A DNA stretch of 64,000 nucleotides from Sunxiuqinia indica (GCF_009847015.1 NZ_WVEM01000010.1:111590-175589), one strand, 5' to 3'; positions 50,747 to 60,834 are shown, counted from the stretch's first letter. The notes: generated by a model from the sequence alone, not told the origin. Numbers and translations are program-made.

Positions 50747-53224
50747 TTATCGTTTGACAAACTTTTTTGTGATTATCTGCCCGTTCTCAAATTGGAATGA
50801 CAACAGGTATAATCCTTTCTTTAAGTTCTCAACGTCAATTGTTTGGTGAAGTTGGTTCGAAGCTAGGTTAATCTCATCCAAACGTATTTGCTGTCCGTAG
50901 CTATTGAAAATGGCTAGTTTAAGCTGACCAACTTTCGATTTGAAACTACCGTTAATGTATAGTTTGCTGGTTACAGGATTGGGGTAAATCATGACTTCTC
51001 CCGGTGAAAAAGTAAGTTCTCCATTGGCAGTTGGCGGATCCTGGATTCTTAAATCATCAATTGCCCATCCCCATCCGTGGGCATAAGGATCAGAGAATAA
51101 CCGGAACCGGACAAAGAGGGTATCCCCTTCAGCAAAATTGCCATTTTCGGTCATCTTAAATTCACGGTTGATGTAATAGGTCGCTTTGCCTTGCGCCGCT
51201 GAATTGTTTCCAACCTGATTGTTATTGTAGTTCATCTCCCAAGTGGCGTTTGCCCGCGAGTCGTAGCCATCTATTAGAGGTTGCCAGTTGCTGTTGCCTG
51301 TTTTGGATCCTTCAACAATTACATAATCCCAAAAATCGGAATCTCCGAACTCGGCACCCTTTTCGGCGGGTTCAACAAGAACAACTTCGTTAAAAGAGAC
51401 CATGGCGCGATCATCAATGATGATTGGGTATTTTAAGAGTGCTGTAAAATTGTATTCCGTATCATCTTCATCAGGACTCGGGTATGGGTGCGGGCTGTGT
51501 AAAGCTCCATCGTCAAACAGATCTTCTATACCGATATAAAAGTCGGAGGAGATAAAATCTCGTGTATCGCTGTTGAAATCGTTCGTATAGGTTTTAACGG
51601 GGGCGTTTAATCCATCGATATAAATGGTGTAATATTCATCTTCGACAGGTAAAATTGTACGGTTGTTGTTAGAACCGCTGTCGGTGGCAATAATTTGGTA
51701 GCGAATCGAGTCGCCGTCTGTCAATCCGGTAAGACTAAGTGTGCTTTTATAAAGGTTCTCACCCTGATCTTCAAGAATCAAGGTTCCGGGGCTTCCTTCG
51801 TTGATGCGATATGGCATAACAACACTTAAAATACCAATGTTATCGGTTGCTTCAGCGGCTACTTCAACGTTAAGATCTGACTCCAGCATTGAACTTACCG
51901 GATCGTGAGTTAGTTCGGGATTTACCAGGTCGGGGCCAATTGTAAATTCGAAATATTCTGTTGGAGCTTGACCCGGAAGGTAGAATGTTTTTCCACTTGA
52001 ATCGTTTACCATCAGGTAATACTGATAGGTTTCGGCAAACTGTGGAATGAGGTTGGCAACAAAATGATCCTGATCTGCGGAGTAGACAAGGTCTATCGTA
52101 TCAGAAGTTAAAAATGAATCGGCCGAAATGACCATTGCTACAGAAGTACTATCGATTTGGGAATCAGCTTCAATCGTTGCTTCTATGGGGATAATCGTTG
52201 CTGTTTCTGTGTCAGGTATTGGAGAATGAATGATGGATGTATAATCCCAGCCCATATCCGAAAATATTGCCAACATCAGCGGGCCCGGATCATGAATCGC
52301 TTCAGCCTTATCGAAGAATGGAGTCATCAGAGAGTTTGTATCTCCAACATTATAGGTGAATTCATTCAAATGATAAATACTTGATCCTTCATCAAAGCTG
52401 GATGGCGCATACAAGCGCGGATAGGAATCAGAAGGGTTGTTTGATTTCACCGTTTGGCTTTTAAAATATAAATTATTTGAGCGCATTTGCTCATACAATG
52501 CAGCCGATGGATTGGCAAATTCACTCGTGTCAATCAATTGTTGTCCGGAACCATTAATGACAAACTCATCAAAAATTCCGGGATAAGGAAGCACATGTCC
52601 GTAAGTTCCTAAACCACCTTGTTCGTAGAAAAAGCCTGTAAACCCCAAACCGTGCCCTATTTCGTGCAAAACCACCGATACGAAGTCGTATTCTCCTCTC
52701 GGAGTATTGCCATCAGTACCAAAATACCAAGAGTCATTATCACTGTTAAACTGAGCAATCATGTCTGGAACACTTTCATCTGTAATTTCTTCACCCTCCA
52801 GCTTTTCAACCAAAGCTACAGGGTAGTAGCGGTCTTTGTAGGGGGCAGAGTCAAAATTTTCAAAAAAGATGTAGGGTCCACAACTTCCCAAGACTCCTTC
52901 ATCGAGTGCAGTCCAGCGGGCACTTAGGTAAATCGGTACGGGTGAAGCTACCAGGTGTTCCCAAATTTCGACTGCATATTGAAAGGCGGCTTTTGGAGCA
53001 GCACTGAATCCAATATAATCAACAATGATTGACGACTTTTTTTGTTGGGTCGATTTCAACCGTTTTAAATATTGGTCGGGAGCATCAACAAAGCTTTGAT
53101 GCACTTCCTCGGAGCCATAACAAATAGGAGGCGGGAATTTTACACCCTTTTTTTGCCATTCTTTTTGTGCAAAAGACGAAAAAGTAATTGTTAAAATAAT
53201 TAATGTCAGCGTTATTTGTTTCAT
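50747..53224 (-). CDS. Secreted zincin metallopeptidase with T9SS sorting domain
   Basis: 825 residues from the ATG at 53224, which starts a signal peptide ending TFSSFAQ. The catalytic site is HEIGHGLGF from about 187, the H-E-x-x-H-x-x-G-x-x-[HF] zincin layout, here with F in place of the third His; no obvious alternative ligand is named. A Ser/Glu-rich linker is followed by Ig-like/FN3-like regions, then an acidic stretch, and the last 80 residues (MIYPNPVTSKLYING to KKFVKR) form a type IX secretion sorting domain. Probably an exported protease. Confidence 0.8.
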   Translation of the reverse strand: MKQITLTLIILTITFSSFAQKEWQKKGVKFPPPICYGSEEVHQSFVDAPDQYLKRLKSTQQKKSSIIVDYIGFSAAPKAAFQYAVEIWEHLVASPVPIYLSARWTALDEGVLGSCGPYIFFENFDSAPYKDRYYPVALVEKLEGEEITDESVPDMIAQFNSDNDSWYFGTDGNTPRGEYDFVSVVLHEIGHGLGFTGFFYEQGGLGTYGHVLPYPGIFDEFVINGSGQQLIDTSEFANPSAALYEQMRSNNLYFKSQTVKSNNPSDSYPRLYAPSSFDEGSSIYHLNEFTYNVGDTNSLMTPFFDKAEAIHDPGPLMLAIFSDMGWDYTSIIHSPIPDTETATIIPIEATIEADSQIDSTSVAMVISADSFLTSDTIDLVYSADQDHFVANLIPQFAETYQYYLMVNDSSGKTFYLPGQAPTEYFEFTIGPDLVNPELTHDPVSSMLESDLNVEVAAEATDNIGILSVVMPYRINEGSPGTLILEDQGENLYKSTLSLTGLTDGDSIRYQIIATDSGSNNNRTILPVEDEYYTIYIDGLNAPVKTYTNDFNSDTRDFISSDFYIGIEDLFDDGALHSPHPYPSPDEDDTEYNFTALLKYPIIIDDRAMVSFNEVVLVEPAEKGAEFGDSDFWDYVIVEGSKTGNSNWQPLIDGYDSRANATWEMNYNNNQVGNNSAAQGKATYYINREFKMTENGNFAEGDTLFVRFRLFSDPYAHGWGWAIDDLRIQDPPTANGELTFSPGEVMIYPNPVTSKLYINGSFKSKVGQLKLAIFNSYGQQIRLDEINLASNQLHQTIDVENLKKGLYLLSFQFENGQIITKKFVKR

Positions 53225-53316
53225 GGATAATAGCGTCAATATTCCCTTCAAAATTAAAAGAATTCTTGTCTGATTTTTGTTAATTTGTGTTATCTATATA
53301 CTTTAACAAACAAGGC

Positions 53317-54765
53317 ATGAAAAGTTTTTGTAACCTGTTCATCTTATTTAGTTTAGTTGTTCTGAGTCCGGTTTTAAGTGCGCAAAACCAATTGATTGAT
53401 GAGGTCTATCGACCGCAATTTCACTATACTCCAGCCGAAAGTTTGTTAAGTAAGCCCAATGGAATCGTCTTTTTAAATGGGAAATACCATCTTTTTTATC
53501 CTCAAGAGCTAAAAGGATTGCAAGATCGTCAGGTATTGTGCAATCGTGCTGTTGGAACTGATTTGGTCCATTGGCGGCAACAGTCCGCTATTTTACTTCC
53601 TGCCCCGGATGATGAAAAAGACGAATTGTTCGCTGTAGGATCAGTTCTTGTTGACACCCAGAATCTGCTAAATTTGCAAAATGCCGGTGAAACATCTTCG
53701 TTACTTGTTTTTTGTTTAAACGGAAGGTCAGAACTAATTATTTTATATAGCATCGACGAAGGCCAAAACTGGAAACAATACCCTGACAAAATTGACCTAT
53801 CAGTTGCTGAGGATGATTTAATCGATGATCCGAAAGTTTTTTGGGATCCAGATAGCAAGAAATATATTTTAACAGTTTATCGGGTACCCGGCCGGGATTT
53901 AAGCTCGCAGGGGGTTTCGTATTATTCATCAGAAAACCTGATTGACTGGAATTTTGAAAGCCACTTTGCCGGACCCGGTACTTGTGTCGACATGGTTAAG
54001 TTAAAGGTTAACCGAAGAGATGATGATACCCGATGGGTAGCTTTTGAAGGTGATGGCTCCTATACCATTGGGAGTTTCGACGGTAAGAAGTTTGAACCTG
54101 AAACAGCCAAAGCTCAGGGCGATTTTGGGAAGAACTATCAGGGACCGATTACCTTCCAAAACGGTTCAGGCGGAGATGACCGAATTTTTCAATTAGCTTT
54201 TATGGAAGGTGGAGAGTATCCAGGGATGCCTTTTGAAGGGCAATTAAGCTTTCCATGTGAGCTGGGCTTAAAAAAATACCTTGATGGCGTTTATCTGATG
54301 CGCAAACCTGTAAATGAATTGGAATTGCTTCATGAAAAAGGAGATACCTGGGAGGAGAAGAATCTTATCCCAGGATTAGGCAAGAACTTAACTAAAAAGG
54401 TAAAAGGCGATTGTCTTCATGTTCAAGGGACTTTCGACTTGAAATCAGCGAGTAGTTTTGGTTTTGTCGTACGAAATTCGAAAAAAGCCGTGGGTATTGA
54501 AATCCGTTACGATGTAACAAAGGGGATTTTATCATGTCAGGGTAAAGGAGTTAAATTAGCACCCGAAGATGGAAAAATTGAACTGGAGGTGTTACTTGAC
54601 CGGACTTCCATTGAGTTGTTTGGGAATGGGGGTAAGGCTGTTTTAAGTTCTTGCTACACGGCTGAACCAGATGCCCGGGATCTTGTTTTATATAATACAG
54701 GGGGTGAGCTTTTTGTTGAAAAACTTGAAGTTTATCCGATAAAATCAATGTATGAGCCGAAGTAA
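53317..54765 (+). CDS. GH32 (levanase/invertase)-like protein with catalytic residues lost
   Basis: 482 residues from the ATG at 53317, which begins a signal peptide ending PVLSAQ. The five-bladed propeller start YRPQFHYTPAESLLSKPNG aligns without gaps to the GH32 motif W-M-N-D-P-N-G, but the nucleophile Asp is K46. The R-D-P motif is D170-D171-P172. The acid/base E-C is T222-C223. Thus two of the three catalytic carboxylates are gone. A C-terminal beta-sandwich (LEVLLDRTSIELFGNGGKAVLSSC) typical of GH32 is intact. The fold is kept but hydrolysis is very unlikely; a sugar-binding role is an inference. Confidence 0.8.
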   Translation: MKSFCNLFILFSLVVLSPVLSAQNQLIDEVYRPQFHYTPAESLLSKPNGIVFLNGKYHLFYPQELKGLQDRQVLCNRAVGTDLVHWRQQSAILLPAPDDEKDELFAVGSVLVDTQNLLNLQNAGETSSLLVFCLNGRSELIILYSIDEGQNWKQYPDKIDLSVAEDDLIDDPKVFWDPDSKKYILTVYRVPGRDLSSQGVSYYSSENLIDWNFESHFAGPGTCVDMVKLKVNRRDDDTRWVAFEGDGSYTIGSFDGKKFEPETAKAQGDFGKNYQGPITFQNGSGGDDRIFQLAFMEGGEYPGMPFEGQLSFPCELGLKKYLDGVYLMRKPVNELELLHEKGDTWEEKNLIPGLGKNLTKKVKGDCLHVQGTFDLKSASSFGFVVRNSKKAVGIEIRYDVTKGILSCQGKGVKLAPEDGKIELEVLLDRTSIELFGNGGKAVLSSCYTAEPDARDLVLYNTGGELFVEKLEVYPIKSMYEPK

Positions 54766-54790
54766 AATTAGAATACAAAAAAATAATAGT

Positions 54791-54824
54791 AAGAGGATTG
54801 CGAATTAATGCGTTCCTCTTTTTT
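54791..54824 (+). terminator. Terminator after the GH32-like gene
   Basis: Stem AAGAGGA-TTGC paired with GCG-TTCCTCTT (54791-54801 with 54810-54820) and a T-rich tail. Confidence 0.65.
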
Positions 54825-54869
54825 ATTATTATTGAATAGGCTACCTTCAAAAAAAATATTTTATTAAGA

Positions 54870-57023
54870 ATGACAAAGAAGAAAAATAAGAAAAATAAGA
54901 CGAAAAAACTCTCGAATTTCAATAAGCGCCAGCTAAAAACTTCCATACTGGAAATATTTTATGGCGACGCTCAAAAAACATACAACTACAAACAGTTAGG
55001 TAGCCTTCTTGGGGTGAAAGACATGGAAACCAGAAAGCTTATCAATGTTGTTCTGGATGAATTGACTGGAGATGAAAAATTAGAACAGATACAACGAGGT
55101 AAGTTTAAGTTAAAATCGCGTGGCGGATATGTTCTCGGGCGTGTGGAGATGCAGCGTCAGGGATTTGCTTATGTTGTAAGCGAAGAAGTGGACCAGCCTA
55201 TATTGGTGTCCCAAGGGAATTTGAACCATGCCATGGGAGGCGACAAAGTTCGCGTTTACCTGTATGCCCGACGGAAGAAACATCAAATAGAAGGAGAAGT
55301 TTCAGAGATTGTTGAACGCGCCAAAACCACTTTTGTAGGTACCGTTGAGCGCTCTCGTAATTTTGCTTTTTTGGTTCCGGTTGGTAAAGTCGGGTTCGAT
55401 CTTTTTATTCCGGCCGAGAAACTGAATGGAGCTAAAGACGGGCAAAAAGCAGTTGGCAAAATTACCGAATGGCCGCAGAAAGCAAAAAATCCCTTTGGCG
55501 AAATCATTGAAGTATTGGGAGACTCGGGAGCTAATGAAACCGAGATGCACGCTATTTTAGCTGAGTATGATCTTCCGCTTCGGTTCCCGGAAAACGTATT
55601 GGGTGCCGCAGAGAAAATTCCACTTGAAATTCCGGGCGAGGAGATCAAAAATCGTCGGGATATGCGGGAGGTAACCACATTTACAATTGATCCGGAGGAT
55701 GCCAAGGACTTTGATGATGCCTTATCGATTCGCAAACTGGATAACGGGCTGTGGGAAGTTGGTATACACATTGCCGACGTGAGTCACTACGTTCGTCCGA
55801 ATACGATATTGGATGACGAGGCTTTTTCAAGAGCTACCTCGGTTTATTTGGTTGATCGGGTGGTTCCCATGTTACCGGAACGACTATCAAATGGTGTGTG
55901 CTCGTTGCGCCCAAACGAAGATAAATTATGCTATTCGGCTGTTTTTCAGATGGACGATAATGCTGATGTCAGCAACGAATGGTTTGGACGAACAGTGATC
56001 CATTCTAATCGGCGGTTTACTTACGACGAGGCTCAGGAGATTATTGAAACCGGAAAAGGCGACCTGAAAAGTGAAGTATTAACCTTACAGGATTTGGCTG
56101 TTAAATTACGAAACAGACGATTCAAAGAAGGTTCGCTGGCATTTGATCGGATTGAAGTGAAATTCAAAATTGAAGAAGAAACCGGGAAGCCGCTTTCTGT
56201 GTTCTTTAAAGAATCGAAAGAAAGTAATAAGCTGATTGAAGAGTTTATGCTGCTGGCAAATAAGAGGGTCGCAGAATTTATTGGAAGAGAAAAAAACAAA
56301 AAGCAGGCGAAAACTTTTGTGTATCGAATTCATGATAAACCGGATCCCGAAAAACTGGAAAACTTCAATCACTTTATCAAGAAGTTTGGTTATGGTATTC
56401 AAACCACCAGTTCGCGTGCCATTTCAAAATCGATGAATGTTTTGATGGAAGAGGTGAAGGGGAAAAACGAACAAAATGTGATTGAAACGCTTGCGATTCG
56501 GTCGATGGCAAAAGCTGAGTATTCGACCCGCAACATTGGGCACTATGGGCTTGGTTTCGAATATTACTCGCACTTTACATCGCCTATTCGTCGTTATCCC
56601 GACATTATGGTGCATCGCTTATTGGAGCGCTATTTAGAGGGTGGACGATCGGCAAATGCACAGAAATACGAAGATATGTGCCAGCATTCCAGCGAAATGG
56701 AATCTCGTGCTTCCCAGGCAGAGCGCTCGTCAATTAAATATAAGCAGGTTGAGTTTATGAAGGATAAGATTGGCGAAGTTTTTCCCGGAGTAATTTCGGG
56801 GATTACTGATTGGGGAATTTATGTGGAGCTGGAGAATAAGTGCGAAGGCATGGTTCCAATTCGGGAGCTGGATGATGACTTTTACATCTTTGATGAGAAA
56901 AATTATTGCTTGGTTGGTAAGCACGGAAATAAAAAGTATCAGTTGGGTGAAAATGTAAAAGTCGAAATTTCGAGAGCAAATCTTGAGCGAAAGCAGCTTG
57001 ATTTTAAGCTCATTGAGGGGTGA
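54870..57023 (+). CDS. rnr: Ribonuclease R
   Basis: 717 residues. A basic N-terminal extension (KKKNKKNKTKK) and winged-helix start are followed by cold-shock domains, the RNB catalytic domain (FTIDPEDAKDFDDALSI near 272-288, with the clustered Asp residues), FTSPIRRYPDIMVHR, and a C-terminal S1 domain (GVISGITDWGIYVEL). It degrades structured RNA 3'-5'. Complete and typical. Confidence 0.95.
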   Translation: MTKKKNKKNKTKKLSNFNKRQLKTSILEIFYGDAQKTYNYKQLGSLLGVKDMETRKLINVVLDELTGDEKLEQIQRGKFKLKSRGGYVLGRVEMQRQGFAYVVSEEVDQPILVSQGNLNHAMGGDKVRVYLYARRKKHQIEGEVSEIVERAKTTFVGTVERSRNFAFLVPVGKVGFDLFIPAEKLNGAKDGQKAVGKITEWPQKAKNPFGEIIEVLGDSGANETEMHAILAEYDLPLRFPENVLGAAEKIPLEIPGEEIKNRRDMREVTTFTIDPEDAKDFDDALSIRKLDNGLWEVGIHIADVSHYVRPNTILDDEAFSRATSVYLVDRVVPMLPERLSNGVCSLRPNEDKLCYSAVFQMDDNADVSNEWFGRTVIHSNRRFTYDEAQEIIETGKGDLKSEVLTLQDLAVKLRNRRFKEGSLAFDRIEVKFKIEEETGKPLSVFFKESKESNKLIEEFMLLANKRVAEFIGREKNKKQAKTFVYRIHDKPDPEKLENFNHFIKKFGYGIQTTSSRAISKSMNVLMEEVKGKNEQNVIETLAIRSMAKAEYSTRNIGHYGLGFEYYSHFTSPIRRYPDIMVHRLLERYLEGGRSANAQKYEDMCQHSSEMESRASQAERSSIKYKQVEFMKDKIGEVFPGVISGITDWGIYVELENKCEGMVPIRELDDDFYIFDEKNYCLVGKHGNKKYQLGENVKVEISRANLERKQLDFKLIEG

Positions 57024-57104
57024 TGCCTATTTCTTGGGAAAAACAAGGCCATTTTATTCGAAAAATTGAATATATTTAAACACTCAAAAGAAAATCAATA
57101 AGCG

Positions 57105-57710
57105 ATGGTGATGAATCTGCAAAACGGGGTGAATAAAAGAGACGCCAACCGGGAAAATATCTTAAAGATAGCTCAGGATATCTTCAGTAAATATGGTTAT
57201 AAGAAAACGACTCTGGATGACATCGCTAATGCCGTTCGTAAAGGAAAGAGCTCTTTGTATTATTATTTTGAAAGTAAAGAGGATCTGTTCCAGGCAGTTA
57301 TCATGAAAGAAGTTGACGTGCTAAAACGCGAGCTTGAAAAAGTTGTACTCCGAAACACGGATCCGGTAGAGAAACTCAGAGAATATATTTTAACAAAGCT
57401 GACGACCTATCGCGGGTTGGCTAATTTTTATCATGCGCTGGAAAACGATGTAACAGCCATCGAATTTATTGACAACATTAAAGACAAATACGATCAGGAA
57501 GAAATCCGGATGATCAAACGTATTTTGATTGAGGGGGTTCGTAAAAACGAGTTTGAAATTTATGATTTCACCTTGGCTGCCATTGGAATTACGACTGCTA
57601 TTAAAGGATTGGAAATGCCTATGTCGGCCGGAAATTATGGCGCAGTAAATTTAGAAAAAGGAGTCGATAATATTTTAAAAATATTGTGTTACGGTATTAT
57701 GAAGAGATAG
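57105..57710 (+). CDS. TetR/AcrR family transcriptional regulator
   Basis: 201 residues. The N-terminal DNA-binding helix-turn-helix is clear (ILKIAQDIFSKYGYKKTTLDDIANAVRKGKSSLYYYFESKEDLFQAV, given in parts). The C-terminal ligand domain is unassigned. It acts alone, with no adjacent transport gene, so its targets are not indicated. Possible alternative starts are the ATG two codons later. Confidence 0.9.
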   Translation: MVMNLQNGVNKRDANRENILKIAQDIFSKYGYKKTTLDDIANAVRKGKSSLYYYFESKEDLFQAVIMKEVDVLKRELEKVVLRNTDPVEKLREYILTKLTTYRGLANFYHALENDVTAIEFIDNIKDKYDQEEIRMIKRILIEGVRKNEFEIYDFTLAAIGITTAIKGLEMPMSAGNYGAVNLEKGVDNILKILCYGIMKR

Positions 57711-57730
57711 TATCTTGTGCAACACGAAGC

Positions 57731-57769
57731 AAAAAAGACCAGCATCCATTTTGGATGCTGGTCTTTTTT
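57731..57769. terminator. Bidirectional terminator
   Basis: A perfect 17-bp stem (57731-57747 with 57753-57769) including flanking A6/T6, which serves both the TetR gene and the reverse-strand MORN-like gene. Confidence 0.9.
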
Positions 57770-57784
57770 GTTTATTAACTCAAT

Positions 57785-58243
57785 TCAGAATGTACGCTCA
57801 CTGATTAACTCACCAACTTCATCGTACTTTTTCCATGTTCCGACTTTATTTCCTTCGGCATACATCATTTCATAAATCAGTTTGCCATTGTCGTTCCAAA
57901 TTAACCATTTACCATTTTTAACACCTTCTTTGTAATTTGCTAATGCAATTTTTTGAGCTTTGTCGTTATAAGTGGTCCATGTTCCGTCCATTTTACCATT
58001 CTTATAATTCCGAATTTCGTTTAATTTACCATTTTCAAAATAGATTTTTACTTCACCATCTTTTAATCCATCCTTCAGGGTCATTTGTACATTTGTATTG
58101 CCATTTTCGAAATAAGTCGTGTACTGGCCGGTGTATGGTGTTGAATCGGCATAATAGACACCATTAATTTCGTTGATGTTTTGTGAGCTGGTATATAAAG
58201 CAAAAAACATTAATAAGCTGATAATTAAGCTGAATTGTTTCAT
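57785..58243 (-). CDS. MORN-variant repeat protein
   Basis: 152 residues with a signal peptide ending YTSSQ. Four or five repeats of the form G-x-Y-x-x-Y-F-E-N-G-x-x-x-x (YFENGNTNVQMTLKDG, YFENGKLNEIRNYKNG, YNDKAQKIALANYKEG, WNDNGKLIYEMMYAEG) match the MORN-type antitoxin-repeat family (YwqK-like). It is secreted to the periplasm or beyond. The YwqK name comes from a toxin-antitoxin system, but no toxin lies beside it here. Confidence 0.82.
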   Translation of the reverse strand: MKQFSLIISLLMFFALYTSSQNINEINGVYYADSTPYTGQYTTYFENGNTNVQMTLKDGLKDGEVKIYFENGKLNEIRNYKNGKMDGTWTTYNDKAQKIALANYKEGVKNGKWLIWNDNGKLIYEMMYAEGNKVGTWKKYDEVGELISERTF

Positions 58244-58374
58244 TGGGGCTCCTTTCTTTATTGTTATTAGTACTTTTCTGTTTGTTAAGACAAAGTTAAG
58301 TCGAGAGATGTGTAATTAACAAATAATTAACGTTAAATTTCGAATAAAAAATACCTGTCAGAGATCTCTGTGGG

Positions 58375-59586
58375 CTAGTCCAATCTTGAAGATAAGTTTT
58401 TGACCGGATACCAGGCAGCAAAAAATCCGATACTTAATACGATTAAAAAAGTAGCTAAAACGTCGAAGAATTGCAAACTTACAGGGTAAGCCGATAGTGC
58501 AAAAGAGCCATTGCCCGGAAGTTTTAATAACTCGAATTTTGTTTGCGCCCAAACCAGGGCAATTCCTAGTAGCATTCCTAAAATGGCGCCTGAAAATGAA
58601 ACCAACCATCCTTCAAACAGAAAAATTTGTCGAATCAGTTTTCTGTTGGCTCCCATGCTTTCCAGTATTTTAATGTCGTTTTTTTTGTCAATAATAATCA
58701 TGGTTAGCGAGCCCAGCAGGTTAAATGAAGCGATAACCAAAATGAAGCTCAGTATTAAAAAGCTCGACCATTTTTCTGATTGCATTACCCGGTATAGGAA
58801 TTCGTGCTGTTCAAAGCGATCTTGTACCACAAAATCATCACCCAATATTTGTTTCGAAGCTGACTTTACCCGGTCGATGTCCGCTTGATTATCGAGCTTC
58901 AATTCGAATGAAGAAATTCGCCCTTCCATTTCAAATATGGAGCGAGCAAAATCAATGGGAACCAAGATATACTTGCTGTCGATTTCCTGCTCAACAGAGA
59001 AAACACCGGCGGTAAAAATATAATCATGATTGAGTGCTTGCTCCAGGTTTATCAGGTTTTTAAAATCTTTACGCGGAACGTACACATGAATAGGACTGAT
59101 GAACGATAATCCGATCGATAGGTCATGCCGCACACCTTCGCCTATAACGGCGTAGCTTTGCGAGCCTTTTTTTAGGAAAAAGTCGCCTTCAAGTAAAATA
59201 GAATCCAATCCTGAAAAGTTAACGTAGTCGTTCGGAACACCTTTAACAACGGCATATTTTTGCCGGTCTTCGTAACGAAGAAGTGCATTCTCTTCAACCA
59301 CCTCAGCATAGTCAATTACTCCTTCCAGGTGTTTGACTGATTCGAAATCAGCATCTTCCAAAGTAAAGCTCTTGCCTTTTACAGCGGTAATTTTAATGTC
59401 AGGATCAAAGTTGGAAAGCATGCCTCCAATAAAGCTGTCGATCCCGTTAAAAGCTGAAAGTACAACAATTAAAGCGGTGGTTCCAACAGCGACACCAACC
59501 ATTGAAATCGCAGAAATCAGGTTGACAATATTGGCTGACTTTTTGGATATCAGATAACGACGCGCTATGTAAAAGGCAAGCTTCAA
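58375..59586 (-). CDS. ABC transporter permease, LolC/LolE (FtsX-like) family
   Basis: 403 residues starting at a TTG directly after the preceding stop codon; no nearer ATG. The N-terminal helix (ISKKSANIVNLISAISMVGVAVGTTALIVVLS) is the FtsX-type signature, followed by a large periplasmic domain (about 50-265) and three C-terminal helices ending AAWYPVKNLSSRL. LolC/E permeases extract lipoproteins from the inner membrane. The ATPase partner is not adjacent. Confidence 0.88.
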   Translation of the reverse strand: MKLAFYIARRYLISKKSANIVNLISAISMVGVAVGTTALIVVLSAFNGIDSFIGGMLSNFDPDIKITAVKGKSFTLEDADFESVKHLEGVIDYAEVVEENALLRYEDRQKYAVVKGVPNDYVNFSGLDSILLEGDFFLKKGSQSYAVIGEGVRHDLSIGLSFISPIHVYVPRKDFKNLINLEQALNHDYIFTAGVFSVEQEIDSKYILVPIDFARSIFEMEGRISSFELKLDNQADIDRVKSASKQILGDDFVVQDRFEQHEFLYRVMQSEKWSSFLILSFILVIASFNLLGSLTMIIIDKKNDIKILESMGANRKLIRQIFLFEGWLVSFSGAILGMLLGIALVWAQTKFELLKLPGNGSFALSAYPVSLQFFDVLATFLIVLSIGFFAAWYPVKNLSSRLD

Positions 59587-60408
59587 TTATTTGTAGGCTT
59601 TAACAATCAGTCCGGTTCCGGTTTTATGCGTATTGCTGACATCTAAATAATTCAGCACAAGAGAAAGTGGAAAAACAATTAAATAGTAGAATGGAAGCAA
59701 AATGAAAAACAATTTGCTGACACCCAATAGCAAAATGGGATATTTCATCGACAGTTTCCAGGAAATTTTTCCGGGAGCACCATACGAATAGCGGGCTTCT
59801 ACTTTGCTAAACCCGGCATTTTTTAGTTTGTCTTCTATTTCATTGATATTGTATCCGTCACGCACATGCTCATCAATAAAGCCATGTACGCCTTCTTCTT
59901 CGTGGTCGTGATGCGAATCTGATCCGCCCTGGTCTGAAGGGGTTGAAATTAAAAGAACACTGCCTTTCTTCATTGACTGGCAAAAGTTTTCAAATACCTT
60001 GGTGTCCTCTTCGATGTGTTCCATTACGTCAATGGAAATCACTAAATCGTACGCTTCTTTGTTGGTATATTTTGTCAAATCAGCATATTGAAATTTAACC
60101 TGCTCTTCTTTCCCTATTTGTTTGAAAAACTGGTTGCAGTCTTCAATTTGTTCGGGTTTTATATCGGCAGCTGTAATTTTAGAACCCGGAAAAAGCTTCG
60201 ACATACGATAAGTGTATTGTCCGAATCCTGAACCGGCATCTAAAATAGTTGGACTAGCCATTCCCTGTTTTCTTAAAACCCGCAACTCCTTGCGAATATG
60301 CCAGGAACGTAGCAGTAGCCAATCGAGTAATTGGTAAAAGGTTTTCCGAAGAAATGGATTTTGGTTAAAAACCTTGCCTAGCGAGCGCTTAATTGGGTCG
60401 TACTGCAT
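59587..60408 (-). CDS. Class I SAM-dependent methyltransferase
   Basis: 273 residues. The SAM-binding motif I is ILDAGSGFGQYTYRMSK (about 55-71), motif II acidic residue in ITAADIKPEQIE, and VISIDVMEHIEED. The C-terminus has two hydrophobic stretches (about 220-255), suggesting membrane attachment and perhaps a quinone or lipid substrate. The substrate is unknown. The stop codon abuts the permease start. Confidence 0.85.
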   Translation of the reverse strand: MQYDPIKRSLGKVFNQNPFLRKTFYQLLDWLLLRSWHIRKELRVLRKQGMASPTILDAGSGFGQYTYRMSKLFPGSKITAADIKPEQIEDCNQFFKQIGKEEQVKFQYADLTKYTNKEAYDLVISIDVMEHIEEDTKVFENFCQSMKKGSVLLISTPSDQGGSDSHHDHEEEGVHGFIDEHVRDGYNINEIEDKLKNAGFSKVEARYSYGAPGKISWKLSMKYPILLLGVSKLFFILLPFYYLIVFPLSLVLNYLDVSNTHKTGTGLIVKAYK

Positions 60409-60410
60409 GT

Positions 60411-60749
60411 TTACTTATTTAAAAGGCGGTCGATATTATCAATGTAATCCAAACTGTCGTCGATGTAAAATTCCAACTCGGGAATCACACGTAATTGTTT
60501 ACCAACTTTGCGTCCAAGTAATCCTCGAATTTTTGGATTCGCAATTCTGATTTGCTTTAAAACTTCTTTGCGATTTTCAGTTGGAAAAATGCTGATATAC
60601 GATTTCGCAAGACCAAGGTCAGGGCTTACGCGTACCGTAGTTACGCTGATCATTTTTCCCATAAATAGGTTGCGGCTTTCCTTCAGAAAAATGTCCGCTA
60701 ACTCCTTTTGCAGCAGTCTGCTTATTTTTTGTTGACGAGTTGATTCCAT
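60411..60749 (-). CDS. rbfA: Ribosome-binding factor A
   Basis: 112 residues from the ATG at 60749, the usual RbfA start (MESTRQQKISRL). The KH-like fold carries VSPDLGLAKSYISIFPTE and the end of the domain has the conserved LEFYIDDSLDYIDNIDRLL. It helps 30S maturation. It precedes the methyltransferase gene by 2 nt. Confidence 0.92.
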   Translation of the reverse strand: MESTRQQKISRLLQKELADIFLKESRNLFMGKMISVTTVRVSPDLGLAKSYISIFPTENRKEVLKQIRIANPKIRGLLGRKVGKQLRVIPELEFYIDDSLDYIDNIDRLLNK

Positions 60750-60776
60750 GTTAAATTGAATTTCCGGCAAAGTTAC

Positions 60777-60805
60777 AAAAAAGTCCCACCAAAATGGCAG
60801 GACTT
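60777..60805 (-). terminator. Terminator of trpB2
   Basis: Reverse-strand hairpin with outer arms AAGTCC/GGACTT (60800-60805 with 60781-60786), an inner 3-bp stem and T6. Confidence 0.7.
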
Positions 60806-60834
60806 AATTATAGTAATTAAGATAACTTTGTCTT

